Shown in pieces: positions 11,855 to 22,293 of a stretch of 64,000 nucleotides of DNA (position 1 is its first letter; each line of letters starts with the position of its first letter). Position numbers and translations under genes: made by a program. This stretch comes from Pteria penguin. Taxonomy: Eukaryota > Mollusca > Bivalvia > Pterioida > Pteriidae. The DNA lies in contig CM068593.1 in assembly GCA_035048485.1 (NCBI GenBank), positions 273,001 to 337,000 of the forward strand, in the 5' to 3' direction. The notes below the pieces were generated by a model that was not told the DNA's origin, made no database searches, and saw nothing but the letters and a program-made list of their open reading frames with translations.

Positions 11855-12590
11855 CTGAAATGAAGGCACAACACATTGACTTTTATACTGTGCATTCTAA
11901 ATAAACCCACACTTAAGAGGAAAATGTAAATCAACCAAATGTCTCAAAGTGGCATGTCCTACTGAGCCATGGATATAAACAGTTTCCATATATCTTTAAT
12001 GGATACCTAATGTTGAGTAATACAATTTAACTGAAGTTGTATAAAGTCATCTTTGGCGATTTTGAAACGTAAAATCAATAACCGATTACCGATGTATCGA
12101 TAAGCCACATACATCGATATTAAGTAGATGCATTTAAACAATAAAAGTCGACATAAAATCGACAATGATAACCATTAAAAGACAACATGTCATGACAACA
12201 GAAATGTTTGTTTCCACACAATTATTATCATATGGTTATAAATAAACTGTATTAAACCATCGGATGTGTCTAAATATTTTTATTAAATGTTATAAGTCAA
12301 AATAAGTCGTATACATGTGTACATATAAATCTCAATCATATTAAATTCATTTTAGACCTTTGACGATTTTTGTCTTTCGCCTAATGTAGCAGAATCAAAT
12401 TTTTGATCTTGATTTTACTATAACGACTAAAATAAACTTTTCATTTGATAAACTCACAAATCCGCTCTCGACAAGAAGAAGGATAAACGGAGTACAAATA
12501 TTCTTAACGTTTTAGAACAAAATTCAATATTGTGTATGTACCTTTTTGGCATTGTGATTTTTAATTATCATGGATAATTATAAAGCTTAC

Positions 12591-12818
12591 CTTATGTTTT
12601 CTTCGAAACCATAGCGAGACCATATTTGAGGATCAGGTTCCATTTTGAATACATCGGGGCGTTTCGTCTCCCGAGGGGTTTCTATTCTAGGCAGTCTGTA
12701 CGGAATGTTTCTGGGCAAATCGTCGAATTCATCTACAGATAGAAATGTTTGTTCTCTACTCAGTAATGGCTGTCGTGCCGAGGATGGTTCGGGACAACTC
12801 CGTGCTGTCTTGGACCAT
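12591..12818 (-). CDS. Uncharacterised Pro/Arg-rich protein, internal exon 2
   Basis: A 228-nt exon has acceptor tcttattttcag (ending 12819) and donor gtaagc at 12590. Only one frame is open across it: 75 whole codons starting WSKTARSCPEPSSARQPLL and including VDEFDDLPRNIPYRLP, KRPDVFKMEPDPQ and IWSRYGFEENI. The last two bases (AG) join the next exon in phase 2. The product is hydrophilic, Pro/Arg/Asp-rich and lacks a signal peptide or membrane segment. Short Pro-containing blocks of this kind occur in axonemal and sperm-tail scaffold proteins, but that comparison is only an impression. I do not recognise a named family. Confidence 0.8.
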
Positions 12819-12841
12819 CTGAAAATAAGAAAGTAAGTAAT

Positions 12842-13588
12842 GATTTTAATCTTGCATTGTAAGAAATACTTTGTTCTTGGTTTGTAAGAATACTTTGGTT
12901 TTGGTTTGTATGTAATTCTTTGTTCTTTGTTTGCAAGTAATACTTTGTTCTTGGTTTGTAAGTAACACTTTGTTCTTAGTTTCTAAGTAATACTTTGTTC
13001 TTAGTTTTGTAATTAATACTTTGTTCTTAGTTTCTAAGTAATACTTTGTTCTTGGTTTGTATGTAACACTTTGTTCTTAGTATGTAAGTAATACTTTGGT
13101 CTTGGTTTGTATGCAATACTTTGTTCTTGGTTTGTATGTAACGCTTTGTTCTTAGTTTGTTAGTAATACTTTGTTCTTAGTTTCTATGTAATACTTTGTT
13201 CTTGGTTTGTAAGTAACACTTTGTTCTTAGTTTTTAAGAAACACTTTGTTCTTAGTTTCTAAGTAACACTTTGTTCTTAGTTTGTAAGTAATTCTTTGCT
13301 CTTAGTTTTCTAAGTAATTCTTTGCTCTTAGTTTTGTAAGTAACATTTTGTTCTTAGTTTCTAAGTAATACTTTGTTCTTGGTTCGTAAGTAACACTTTG
13401 TTTTTAGTTTCTTAGTAATATTTTGTTCTTAGTTTCTAAGTAATGCTTTGTTCTTGGTTTGTAAGTAACACTTTGTTTTGGTTTGTAAGAAATACTTTGT
13501 TCTTAGTTTGTAACAAACATTTTGTACTTGATTTGTAAGTAATAATTTGTTCTTAATGGTAAAAATGCTTCGTTCTTGGTTTGTAGTT
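12842..13588 (+). repeat. 25-bp minisatellite array rich in GTAAGT
   Basis: About 29 units are typified by tttgtaagtaacactttgtt followed by cttag/cttgg. It lies just upstream of exon 2 in the intron of the uncharacterised gene. Many units contain GTAAGT on the plus strand, which is antisense to that gene. Confidence 0.92.
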
Positions 13589-13659
13589 AATGTTTTTGAG
13601 GATTAAATATCTTTATATAAAATATAATGTCATGATAGACACAACAAACACTATGATAA

Positions 13660-13854
13660 TAAGCTCCTTTTAAAAATAATAATTAAAAAATAATAATAAA
13701 TAAATAACTAAATAAATATATGAATAAATAAATAGATATCACGGGGCAGTCGTTGATGGATAAAATTTCATTTCAGTGTAATACTCATGCGATAGTTTTA
13801 TGTTTATTTTAACATTTGTATATACACTCTTCATTTCTAATATAACTTTCAAAA

Positions 13855-13886
<32 letters not shown>

Positions 13887-13930
13887 ATAATAATAATAAT
13901 ACAAATAAAAATAATAAGAATAATAAGAGT
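13660..13930 (+). repeat. AT-rich low complexity with (TAC)n/(TAA)n microsatellite
   Basis: The core is actactactact followed by aataataataat at about 13855-13905, with A/T-rich flanks. Open frames here are low-complexity. Confidence 0.85.
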
Positions 13931-14783
13931 GATAATGATTAATACAAGCACATGGCTGATGACAAGTACAATTACATGGCTGCTTCTTTTTTATTATTTA
14001 ATTTGTATGATTATAATGATGAGATATGTCGTACCTCTGACCGACATAGCTCTCCTACTATTTCAGTTACTACTACTCTAAAAATCCCGACTTACACAGG
14101 GTAAACGAAGCACTACTATACACTACAATAATACGTCAGGGGTTATTGCAAAATAGCAATGGCATAATTAACTGTTATTCAATCATTGGCATACAGAGAT
14201 TACTCCCTATGTTACTGCTTCAATAAAGAATTCAAGCGTCAAAAATCAATTGTGAAAATATCTGATTTCTGATGTTTGCATATCACTTTCATCTAATTGG
14301 AAACATAACTTGTACACGGGGTAACATGACTTCTGATGACCGATGTAAGTATGGAGTGCGGCAGGATCATGGGAAGGGGAGTTTAAATGTGGCTATCAAG
14401 GAAATATTCCATACTCAAATTAAAGAAAGTTTGATACACAAATTTGGAATAACAGAGATAATTATTGTATCTGAAACTACATTAATTATCCATCAAGCAT
14501 AATATTTATATGAGCGGCTGGTCTTTCTTATCAGTAAGCTGTAGAAGAAACATAGTTTAATATCAGTTTATACACACCACAAGATCTACACCACAAGATC
14601 TACAATATGGAGGATGATTAGGGTATTTTTTGGTGCTATATCAAGCACCACCACGTGCATCTTTTCTAGTTATATCAAAGGCACATCTCGGAGAAGTCGT
14701 GGCACAACGCTTTTATTTTGAGTTTTAGTTAGACCACTATCGAAGTGAAAATGTGAGAACTTTGGGGGATCTTTGTATCTTCA
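13931..14783. other. Single-copy intronic DNA, no gene seen
   Basis: A plus-strand ORF near 14272-14502 has no splice context or recognisable motif. A 14-bp duplication (acaccacaagatct) sits near 14572-14600. Confidence 0.5.
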
Positions 14784-14796
14784 CTCATTTGAATAA

Positions 14797-14970
14797 TTGG
14801 TCGGTTGGTTGATTGGTGTTTTACGTGGCTTTCAACAATTTTTCAGTTATATCGCGACATGGAAGCAGGAGGTATCCAACCTCTTAAACATAGTGGCGCA
14901 ATCCGGGAATCGAAACCGGATCGTTGGCTCCGTAAGCCAAGCGCTTAACCACTACACCAAGCCTGCCCCT
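14797..14970 (-). mobile_element. tRNA-derived SINE (family A), complete
   Basis: Minus-strand copy with ggcttggtgtagtggttaag head, degenerate box B and the ggaagcaggaggtatcc body. Flanked by ctcatttgaataa (14784-14796) and ctcatttaaataa (14971-14983), a target duplication with one mismatch. Confidence 0.9.
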
Positions 14971-15002
14971 CTCATTTAAATAAAGCAGAGAACCTCTCTC
15001 TC

Positions 15003-15043
15003 TCCCTCTCACACACACACACATACATACACACACACACAGC
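15003..15043 (+). repeat. (CA)n microsatellite
   Basis: Imperfect CA dinucleotide run with two catacata interruptions. Confidence 0.85.
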
Positions 15044-15394
15044 TGTATACTGAAGTTTATGGTTTACATGATATCGACACCTATTTTAATATTTAATCAA
15101 CAAATTTTAGTTCTTCTTTTCATTTCACAATTATGTTCCCTATATGGATATATTAATTAATATACAGTCTATACATGTATGCAGTTATGCTGTTTGAGAG
15201 ACGAATGCACGAATCTTTCCTCCGTTGTTGACTGCTCTTTATGGCAAAATATTATGAGTTGTATTGTAAACTATTTATACTATTTATCTATATGCAACTA
15301 TGTATTTCTCAGTACGTCATAGCTCATAAAACTTTTCGTTTTCTACTAATAAAATATTCAATTCCATATTCAGACTCCCGGTCGCACGACCCTG

Positions 15395-15575
15395 AATACC
15401 GGAAGCAATATATTCCATTCTCTAGTGACCTGCATACCAGATGCAATATTCCATTCTCTAGTGAACTGAATACCAGATGCAATATTCCATTCTCTAGTAA
15501 CCTGAATACCAGAAGCAATATTCCATTCTCTAGTGACCTGAATACCAGAAGCAATATTCCATTCTCTAGTGACCA
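15395..15575 (+). repeat. 36-bp tandem repeat, five copies
   Basis: Unit contains gcaatattccattctctagt and acctgaataccaga. Because 36 is a multiple of three, ORFs open on both strands. Confidence 0.9.
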
Positions 15576-15809
15576 AATAAGGGGTAAGACTAGCGCTGAA
15601 TCTCTAATTCATTGTCTGTTTTCAGGAAATAATTAAATATCAGGCACATATACTCGAGCGAACGCTTTACGGCAGTTGACATACAGAGTTCGCCTCTGAT
15701 AATCAACTTTTCTTACACTGTCATACTAATAGCTGTATATTTGATATATAAAATCAGTTTTTACAGAGTTACGTCCCGTGTTGTTATACAGGACGATCTT
15801 GGCACTTAC

Positions 15810-15877
15810 TTCAGACGATGACTTCCCCGATAGGGATCCGCCTCGATCTGAGGAACAGGAATCACTGACGAATTCAT
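15810..15877 (-). CDS. Uncharacterised gene, candidate alternative first coding exon 1b
   Basis: An ATG at 15877 opens 22 codons, MNSSVIPVPQIEADPYRGSH then RL, plus two bases (AA), followed by the consensus donor gtaagt at 15809. AA plus the A at 12818 makes Lys and continues into WSKTARSC, so this exon also splices in frame to the 12591-12818 exon. The same stretch is open in another frame behind an ag acceptor, but that frame would hit TAG after 20 codons in the next exon. The Pro and charged composition resembles the rest of the product. Exons 1a and 1b may reflect alternative promoters, or one may be a chance ORF. Confidence 0.5.
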
Positions 15878-15959
15878 TGAAATTCCATAAATTATTATTC
15901 CGGATGCGGCTGTAAAATCTGGTTTTCCACACACAAATAGCACTCAAAGAACGTCCATT

Positions 15960-17340
15960 TTGAATTTTGTTTTAAGAACCAAGTACGGCACAACGTCTAG
16001 GTGAATTATTTAAATTACAATTGAAGACTTAAAGGAAACATTTTCTTTCTTCTAATAATTGCGCGTAAATCCGATTAAATCCCAAACACAACTTAACTAT
16101 GAACTCGTTTACACGTTCGACCACGATATAATCACCACAGTTAGAATGCTAAAGAAGGAAGCAGTATCGCCTCTTCAGTTTTAATAAAATCCTTCGTATT
16201 GGCTCTGGTGATGTGTCTTACAATCCTCATGTAAACAAGAATGCAATAACGCACATCTTATGCTTGTCAAACATCGCCACAACTTGACCTTAGAATATGA
16301 TCAATATATGATACAATCGATCTTGCTTGCTTTTTAAGAGCACCTCTTCTGATATCAAAGTATCAATGTCATCTAATTTCAAAAACGTCTGGAAATAATT
16401 GTATATGAGAAGACCTGGAAATTTATGAACCATTTCACTTGTCGGTGGGAGGTTTCTTGAGATTCAAAGCGATTTGTTTAGTATTCAGAGCGAAATATTT
16501 CCTTAATATTACGGCCAGTACTAAAGAATGTCCTTGCAAACATTCGTTACATGTCATCGACTCAGAACCTACTGTTCTATTGCCAAAAAGGTAAAATCGA
16601 GAAAATTTAGTTTTAGGACAGCTGAATACAGTGATGTTCCATTGACGAGAATCCGAATATCTCAAATATCCATTCATCTGAACAAAAAGTAAAGGAATGA
16701 ATTACCCATTTTTTTTTCACCGGAAATCAAGAAATCCGAGTTCCAGATCTGGAAGAAATATGTACAAGGTCGGTAACATTCTACTTCAGGAATGTTATTT
16801 CTCCCCATTCTTCTTCACATACCTGCTGAAAACCTTTTTCCTCTTTTGATACTCGTTATACAAATTCTTCGATTACACGGAGATTTCAGCGAACTAAACC
16901 CGAATTCAGTTTGCATTACAGTAACAGAAGTTCACACAAAGAAAACCATTATTAAATTAGTTTTAAACTCATGTTAACGCGATGCAATCTGATGGGATTT
17001 GAATGTAGACTTATGGATATAAGAGATTATTGCTGTGAAATATTCTCTCTCTTATACCCTAAACATACGAATTCAGTAATTTATTTAAACAACTATAAAT
17101 GTAGTACAGTGTTATTTGCCTCCATTAATGTCATTTGTACCGCCATTTTCTCAAAATGCCGTCATTTCATGGCCCGATAGATGGAACATACATCACTCTT
17201 AGTAAATGATGTTTTTAAATCAGAAGAAATTTAATTCCCACTTAAGTTTTGTAGTATGAAAGCCATGCGAATCTTATACACAACTGTTTAATACGGATAA
17301 AAACTAATGCTAATTGTAATTTTGTGTACATTCGTTAGGA
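15960..17340. other. Single-copy intronic DNA, no gene seen
   Basis: Short ORFs on both strands lack splice sites or motifs. No repeat array. Confidence 0.45.
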
Positions 17341-17349
17341 CGGAATATG

Positions 17350-17755
17350 TGTAAATCCATATTCAGACTCTGTCTCATTCACATGACAGTGTTTATCGTG
17401 ATAAATCAATATCTCAGACTCTATCTCATTCACATGACAGTGTTTACCGTGGTAAATCCATATCTCAGACTCTGTCTCATTCACATGATAATGCTTACAG
17501 TGATAAATCCATATCTCAAACTTTACCTCATTCACATGATAGTGTTTATCGTGATAAATCCATATGTCAGACTTTACCTCATTCACATGACAGTGTTTAC
17601 CGTGATAAATCCATATTTCAGACTTTACCTCATTCACATGACAGTGTTTATCGTGATAAATCCATATCTCAGACTCTGTCTCATTCACATGACAGTGTTT
17701 ATCGTGATAAATCAACATCTCAAACTCTGTCTCATTCACATGATAGTTTTTATCG
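17350..17755. repeat. 51-bp tandem repeat, eight copies, open on both strands
   Basis: Each unit holds ctcattcacatgacagtgtt followed by atcgtgataaatc and a ctcagactctgt block. A unit of 17 codons keeps one frame open on each strand (about 134 and 140 codons). No start context, splice site or homolog supports coding. Confidence 0.92.
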
Positions 17756-17803
17756 ATACAGAGGAATGAAGTAGTTCAGCAGTATTGACAGAATGCTTTG
17801 TTA

Positions 17804-17819
17804 GAGTTAGGGTTAGGGT
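17804..17819 (+). repeat. Telomeric insertion between flanking direct duplications
   Basis: gagttagggttaggg lies between two identical 22-bp copies of host sequence at 17782-17803 and 17818-17839, which begin gtattgacagaatgc. Confidence 0.85.
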
Positions 17820-18130
17820 ATTGACAGAATGCTTTGTTATATATAGATTCGAATGGAATACAATGTTATATACAGTATTAAAGTCAGATATGAGTTTATG
17901 TCAGTTTGTAATAATGTTTTTGTTTATTTGTTTGTTTGGGGTTTTTTTATTTGTCTTTTTATCATCATTATTTTTTTTTTTTTTTGGTTTGTTTGTTTGT
18001 TTTCTTTTTTATTTTTACGTATTTATTAATTTATTTATTTATATTTGGTCTCCAAACCTTGTACAAAATCTTACCCATGAGATCAGAGGGAGGATCAACG
18101 AAATTGAAAGGGGATAAATAATATTCTTAC

Positions 18131-18162
18131 CTTCGGCCTCGCCTACGACTGGGAGCAAACAT
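18131..18162 (-). CDS. Uncharacterised gene, candidate first coding exon 1a
   Basis: An ATG at 18162 opens MFAPSRRRGR plus two bases (AG), directly followed by a strong donor, gtaaga, at 18130. The phase matches the acceptor at 12818, where the single base A makes Arg and the frame continues WSKTARSCPEP. It does not fit the in-frame reading of the intermediate exon at 15810-15877, so the two look like alternative first exons. No TATA box is obvious. The peptide is too short for coding statistics; the support is the donor, the phase and the ATG. Confidence 0.5.
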
Positions 18163-18890
18163 GATCCACTTCAGCACATTTTCATTTATCACATTCTTTA
18201 TTAAACTAGAATATTTTGCCTTCCAGCAACAAGCATCAATCGTGTACAGTTCCAATATTCACTAAATTAAATCCATTATATACTGAAATATTATAGCACG
18301 TAGCGAAATGAAGATCTATGATTTATCAGAATAATGTTCGTAAATCAGCCAACACCTTGGGCTAATCGGCACAGACGGCATATGAAGCTAGGCCTCTAAT
18401 CTCACGTTTTCAAAATGAAAATTCACAAGAATCAATACATCATGCCAATAATAACTTCATTTTATCCCATGTATCACTATCAGACAACAGACGAGTTCAA
18501 TAGTAACACCAAGTGTATTCTGCTATATATATCAGCATTCTGGTATGCCTGGTCTTTGTACAGTCCGGCCATTTAAAACGACTGAACTATCCCGAGTCCT
18601 TCAACACAGAGGGTTCCTGTGACAATTGTGCATTTAATGCGATATTTATTGCAAATTGGAATATCATATCAAGTTCAATGTTAATTCTATTCAATTACAA
18701 CATAAATAAAGGCCGTACAAACGAATGTAATGTAATGTTTCTACAAAGCGCCAGAACGAGGTTGGCGAGATACACTGGCGACACCTATTGGACTCATTTT
18801 GTCTATTTGTTTTACGTCCTACTCAGAGAGGGGGGACACATGTCGTGCGTGCTTCAAATTTGAAGGTTTTTGACAAAATTTTAATTTTGT
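18163..18890. other. Upstream flank of exon 1a, no gene seen
   Basis: A region that could hold the promoter for the minus-strand gene. A CCAAT-like motif on that strand lies near 18787. A plus-strand ORF at 18513-18863 begins with GTG, lacks splice support and is not called. Confidence 0.3.
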
Positions 18891-18894
18891 CATC

Positions 18895-19275
18895 TGAAGA
18901 TTATGCCTGCCGCTAATCACCCTGACTAGGTAAAGATAACTAGATCTTTATCCAGCTAGATTTATCCTTGACTTGCCGCCAGTCAACCTGGCTATGTAAA
19001 GACAGCGAAGGATCTACCCAGCTAGATTTATCCTTGACCTGTCGCCAATCACCTTGGCTAAGTAAAGACAGCTAGGGATTTACCCAGCTAGATTTATCCT
19101 TGACCTGCCGCCAATCACCCTGGCTTAGTAAAGACAGCTAAGGATCTACCCAGCTAGATTTATCCTTGACCTACTGAAAAAAAATCCTCACTAAGGACTT
19201 CTAGAGATTTAGCTAGATTTATCCCTAACCTGTTGTCCATCACCTTAACTAAGGACGGCAAGGTATCTAGCCTTG
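18895..19275 (+). repeat. 66-bp tandem repeat, five copies
   Basis: Unit contains cagctagatttatccttgac, gccaatcaccctggcta and gtaaagacagc; the last copies are diverged. Confidence 0.88.
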
Positions 19276-19362
19276 TTCATCAACATGTTTTCTTCACTGT
19301 TCATATAACAGTACATTTAAATAAAATAAATGACTACAGAGCCACTTCAAAGTAATCTATGT

Positions 19363-19510
19363 AACGGACCCACACGAAGCAGTTAAAGACCTTTAACATA
19401 CCGAGTCCATTTAGATAACTGATTTTACTATCTTTTCCGAGGGACATGAAAGTGAAATGGCGTCTTCAACTCTAGACCTTTTGACCCTGAATTTACCACG
19501 CTACCGTTTG
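19363..19510 (-). mobile_element. Degraded family B SINE fragment
   Basis: Shares aacggacccacacgaagcag and the cctttaac..accg block with the body of the family B copy at 4293; ends are lost. Confidence 0.55.
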
Positions 19511-19786
19511 ATTTTAGTCCATTCCGTGTGCTCTGAAAACAACGCAAAGATTACCTTGGCCTAATTCAAGAATGTTCAATAATTATCCCTCGCACCACTC
19601 AATATACATTGGAATAAAAGGTTCTGAAGACAATATATTTAAATGAAACTTTATACACGATATCGATTTTCCATACTGCACTAATATCAACTTCTCAATT
19701 GTTCATCGTCGTTGCTACATAAACAGTAGTTATTGTTATTTTTTCAGCTAATAAAGGGCGACAAATAAAGATAGAAGCATACGCGG

Positions 19787-19790
<4 letters not shown>

Positions 19791-19836
<46 letters not shown>
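19791..19836 (+). repeat. (GA)n microsatellite
   Basis: About 22 uninterrupted GA dinucleotides. Confidence 0.97.
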
Positions 19837-19839
<3 letters not shown>

Positions 19840-20283
19840 GTGTGAACTCTGAGAGGACACTACGGAGGTGGTGGGATCAACTAACTGTAGAATTTAACAT
19901 TTCATTTTAATCTAATTTTATTTATCTATTTATGTGAGAAAGAAATACGAATCAAAGGGGGTGGGTAGATGTGCGAGTGATGTATTCATTACCCAAGTTT
20001 AGTCAAATTATGTTCATAATTCCAGTCTAAATATTCGATAAATAAATAATTAATTTATCCCTTTGATACATGATTTATTCAAGTCAATGGTAGTAGAATT
20101 GGCGTGGTGTTTATATGCTAAGCTTGTAACAGGCGACCCGTGTCCAATCCCGGGTTGGAAACTTCCTGTTTCAATCTTGGATCAGAAACTCCCTGCTTCA
20201 ATTCCGGGTTGGAAACTCCCGGCTTTCATGTCGCTGTTTGAAAAATCCTGGAAAGCGATATCATTTGCTTACTACAGAATATA

Positions 20284-20482
20284 ATCTAACAATTTATTTA
20301 TAGTATCCACCGTATATAGTATCCACCATATATTTATAGTATCCACCGTATATAGTATCCACCATATATTTATAGTATCCACCGTATATAGTATCCACCA
20401 TATATTTATAGTATCCACCATATATAGTATCCACCATATATTTATAGTATCCACCATATATTTATAGTATCCACCATATATT
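20284..20482 (+). repeat. 36-bp tandem repeat
   Basis: Built from atatttatagtatccacc and gtatatagtatccacc half-units, about five copies. Confidence 0.92.
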
Positions 20483-20494
20483 TTCAATTTTATA

Positions 20495-20765
20495 ATGATA
20501 TAATCTGCCAGTTTATGGTCTTAATTTGCCAACGATATATGCTGCCAGTCTATAGTCTTGATCTGTCGATGATATATGCTGCCAGTCTATAGTCTTGATC
20601 TGTCGATGATATATGCTGCCAGTCTATAGTCTTGATCTGTCTATGATATATGCTGCCAGTCTATATTTTCGATCTGGCCACGATATGTGCTGTCATTCTA
20701 TAGTCTCAATCTGCCGATGATATATGCGGCCAGTTTAAAGTCTGAATTTGCCGACGATATGTCGT
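20495..20765 (+). repeat. 37-bp tandem repeat, seven copies
   Basis: Unit contains gatatatgctgccagtctat and agtcttgatctgtc; the outer copies are diverged. Confidence 0.9.
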
Positions 20766-21350
20766 GCGAAACTCGAATGTGAATATTATTGCCTTTTAAT
20801 TCAATTCTTTATTCATTTATGTTTTCTTTGTAAACTAGTCATCACGTGAAAATGCGGACTACATTTAACCTGCTCACTTTGCATCCAGAACCAAACCCCG
20901 AACGTGCGGTAGGAAAGTCGCACAATATTATCTTACTTGTGTATAGATCCTAATTTGTTTTAGGATTTATACCTCCGACATTTGCTTGTATCACTACGAC
21001 ACTAGAGGAGTGCATCCAATATTTCAGTTTACTTGCTCAGTGTCAATACATTCTGACACCTTACACCCTGAACAAATAGTACCTAATATACCTCTTTACC
21101 CCTAAATCACTATCAATACTGAAGACAATTATTTGGAGAAGTTATTTACGACCTGACTGAAGACATAAAGCAGAATGTGTTAAACAAACTGGGGAGGAGT
21201 GGGTACTCAAAGCGTGCTTAGAACTGAAGGTCTGGGCGGAAAAGGGGAAGGATGAATCTTATTTTGTAGATAATAAATTATTTTTGTATTTATTATTTAT
21301 ATTCGTGTATCGGTCTTGACCATTGAGCTACAATTTAAAATAAGCAAACT
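20766..21350. other. Single-copy DNA, no gene seen
   Basis: No splice-flanked open frame or repeat stands out. Confidence 0.5.
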
Positions 21351-21815
21351 CGCCGCATTTGTAAGTAACACTAACCCTAACCCCTATCATAGGAGTAAAC
21401 TCGCCGCATTTGTAAGTAACACGAACTCTAGCCCCTATCATAGGAGTAAACCGACACATTTGTAAGTAACACGAACTCTAGCCCCTATCATAGGAGTAAA
21501 CCGACCCATTTGTAAGTAACACTAACCTTAGCCCCTATCATAGGAGTAAACCGACACATTTGTAAGTAACACTAAACTCTAGCCCCTATCATAGGAGTAA
21601 ACCGACCCATTTGTAAGTAACACTAACCCTAGCCCCTACCATAGGAGTAAACCGACACATTTGTAAGTAACACTAAACTCTAGCCCCTATCATAGGAGTA
21701 AACCGACACATTTGTAAGTAACACGAACTCTAGCCCCTATCATAGGAGTAAACCGACACATTTGTAAGTAACACTAACCCTAGCCCCTATCATAGGAGTA
21801 AACCGACCCATTTGT
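21351..21815 (+). repeat. 50-bp minisatellite with telomere-like core
   Basis: About nine units contain atttgtaagtaacactaacc and cccctatcataggagtaaac. The first unit has ctaaccctaacccc; later units have ctaaccctagcccc or cgaactctagcccc. The unit shares 15 bases (tttgtaagtaacact) with the 25-bp array at 12842-13588. Confidence 0.93.
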
Positions 21816-21911
21816 CGTTGCTGATTGGATTGTCATTATGAGTATACGGAATTCATTATATCGTAAGCTCTATGAAACTCGGGATTAGCCTGAATACATA
21901 AACATCAAGAG

Positions 21912-21936
21912 AGCCCTAACCCTAACCCTAACCCAG
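21912..21936 (-). repeat. Interstitial telomeric repeat (CCCTAA)n
   Basis: Three to four CCCTAA units; no flanking duplication seen. Confidence 0.88.
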
Positions 21937-21971
21937 TATGCTATAGGAACATGCATGTTATTCTATAAGAC

Positions 21972-22196
21972 CAGGGTCCGGCGCCATAATCTGAGAATAT
22001 ACTTAAGTCAAAAATTTCATTTTAATTTATTCCATTATCAAACGTTCAAATAAATTTTAATGCAGAATGGTTAAATTCTATTTATCAGTAGAATAAAACT
22101 AAATAAAATCTAAATCACAGTTATTAATTCATTGATGAACAGAAGAATATGAATTTTTGACTTAAGTATATTCTCAGTTTATGGCGCCGGACCCTG
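21972..22196. mobile_element. MITE with 45-bp terminal inverted repeats
   Basis: Termini at 21972-22016 and 22152-22196 are inverted copies beginning cagggtccggcgccataa, with about one mismatch in 45. The A/T-rich interior has no ORF. The near-identity of the arms implies a recent non-autonomous DNA transposon. No clear target duplication was identified. Confidence 0.85.
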
Positions 22197-22254
22197 ATGT
22201 AATAGATATAAATCAAGATGTCTGTGTGTACATCGTGCACAGTAATATACTAAT

Positions 22255-22283
22255 CCCTAACCCTAACCCTAACCCTAACCCTA
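22255..22283 (-). repeat. Telomeric insertion between 12-bp direct duplications
   Basis: About five CCCTAA units are bracketed by taatatactaat at 22243-22254 and 22282-22293. Confidence 0.9.
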
Positions 22284-22293
22284 ATATACTAAT

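Noticed and set aside
15726..15947. Minus-strand frame SAICVWKTRFYSRIRNNNLW across exon 1b
   Set aside because: It has ag acceptors and the same donor, but that frame meets TAG after 20 codons in the next exon, whereas the MNSSV frame continues.
18513..18863. 116-codon plus-strand ORF with hydrophobic start
   Set aside because: The first codon is GTG, not ATG; no splice support and no motif.
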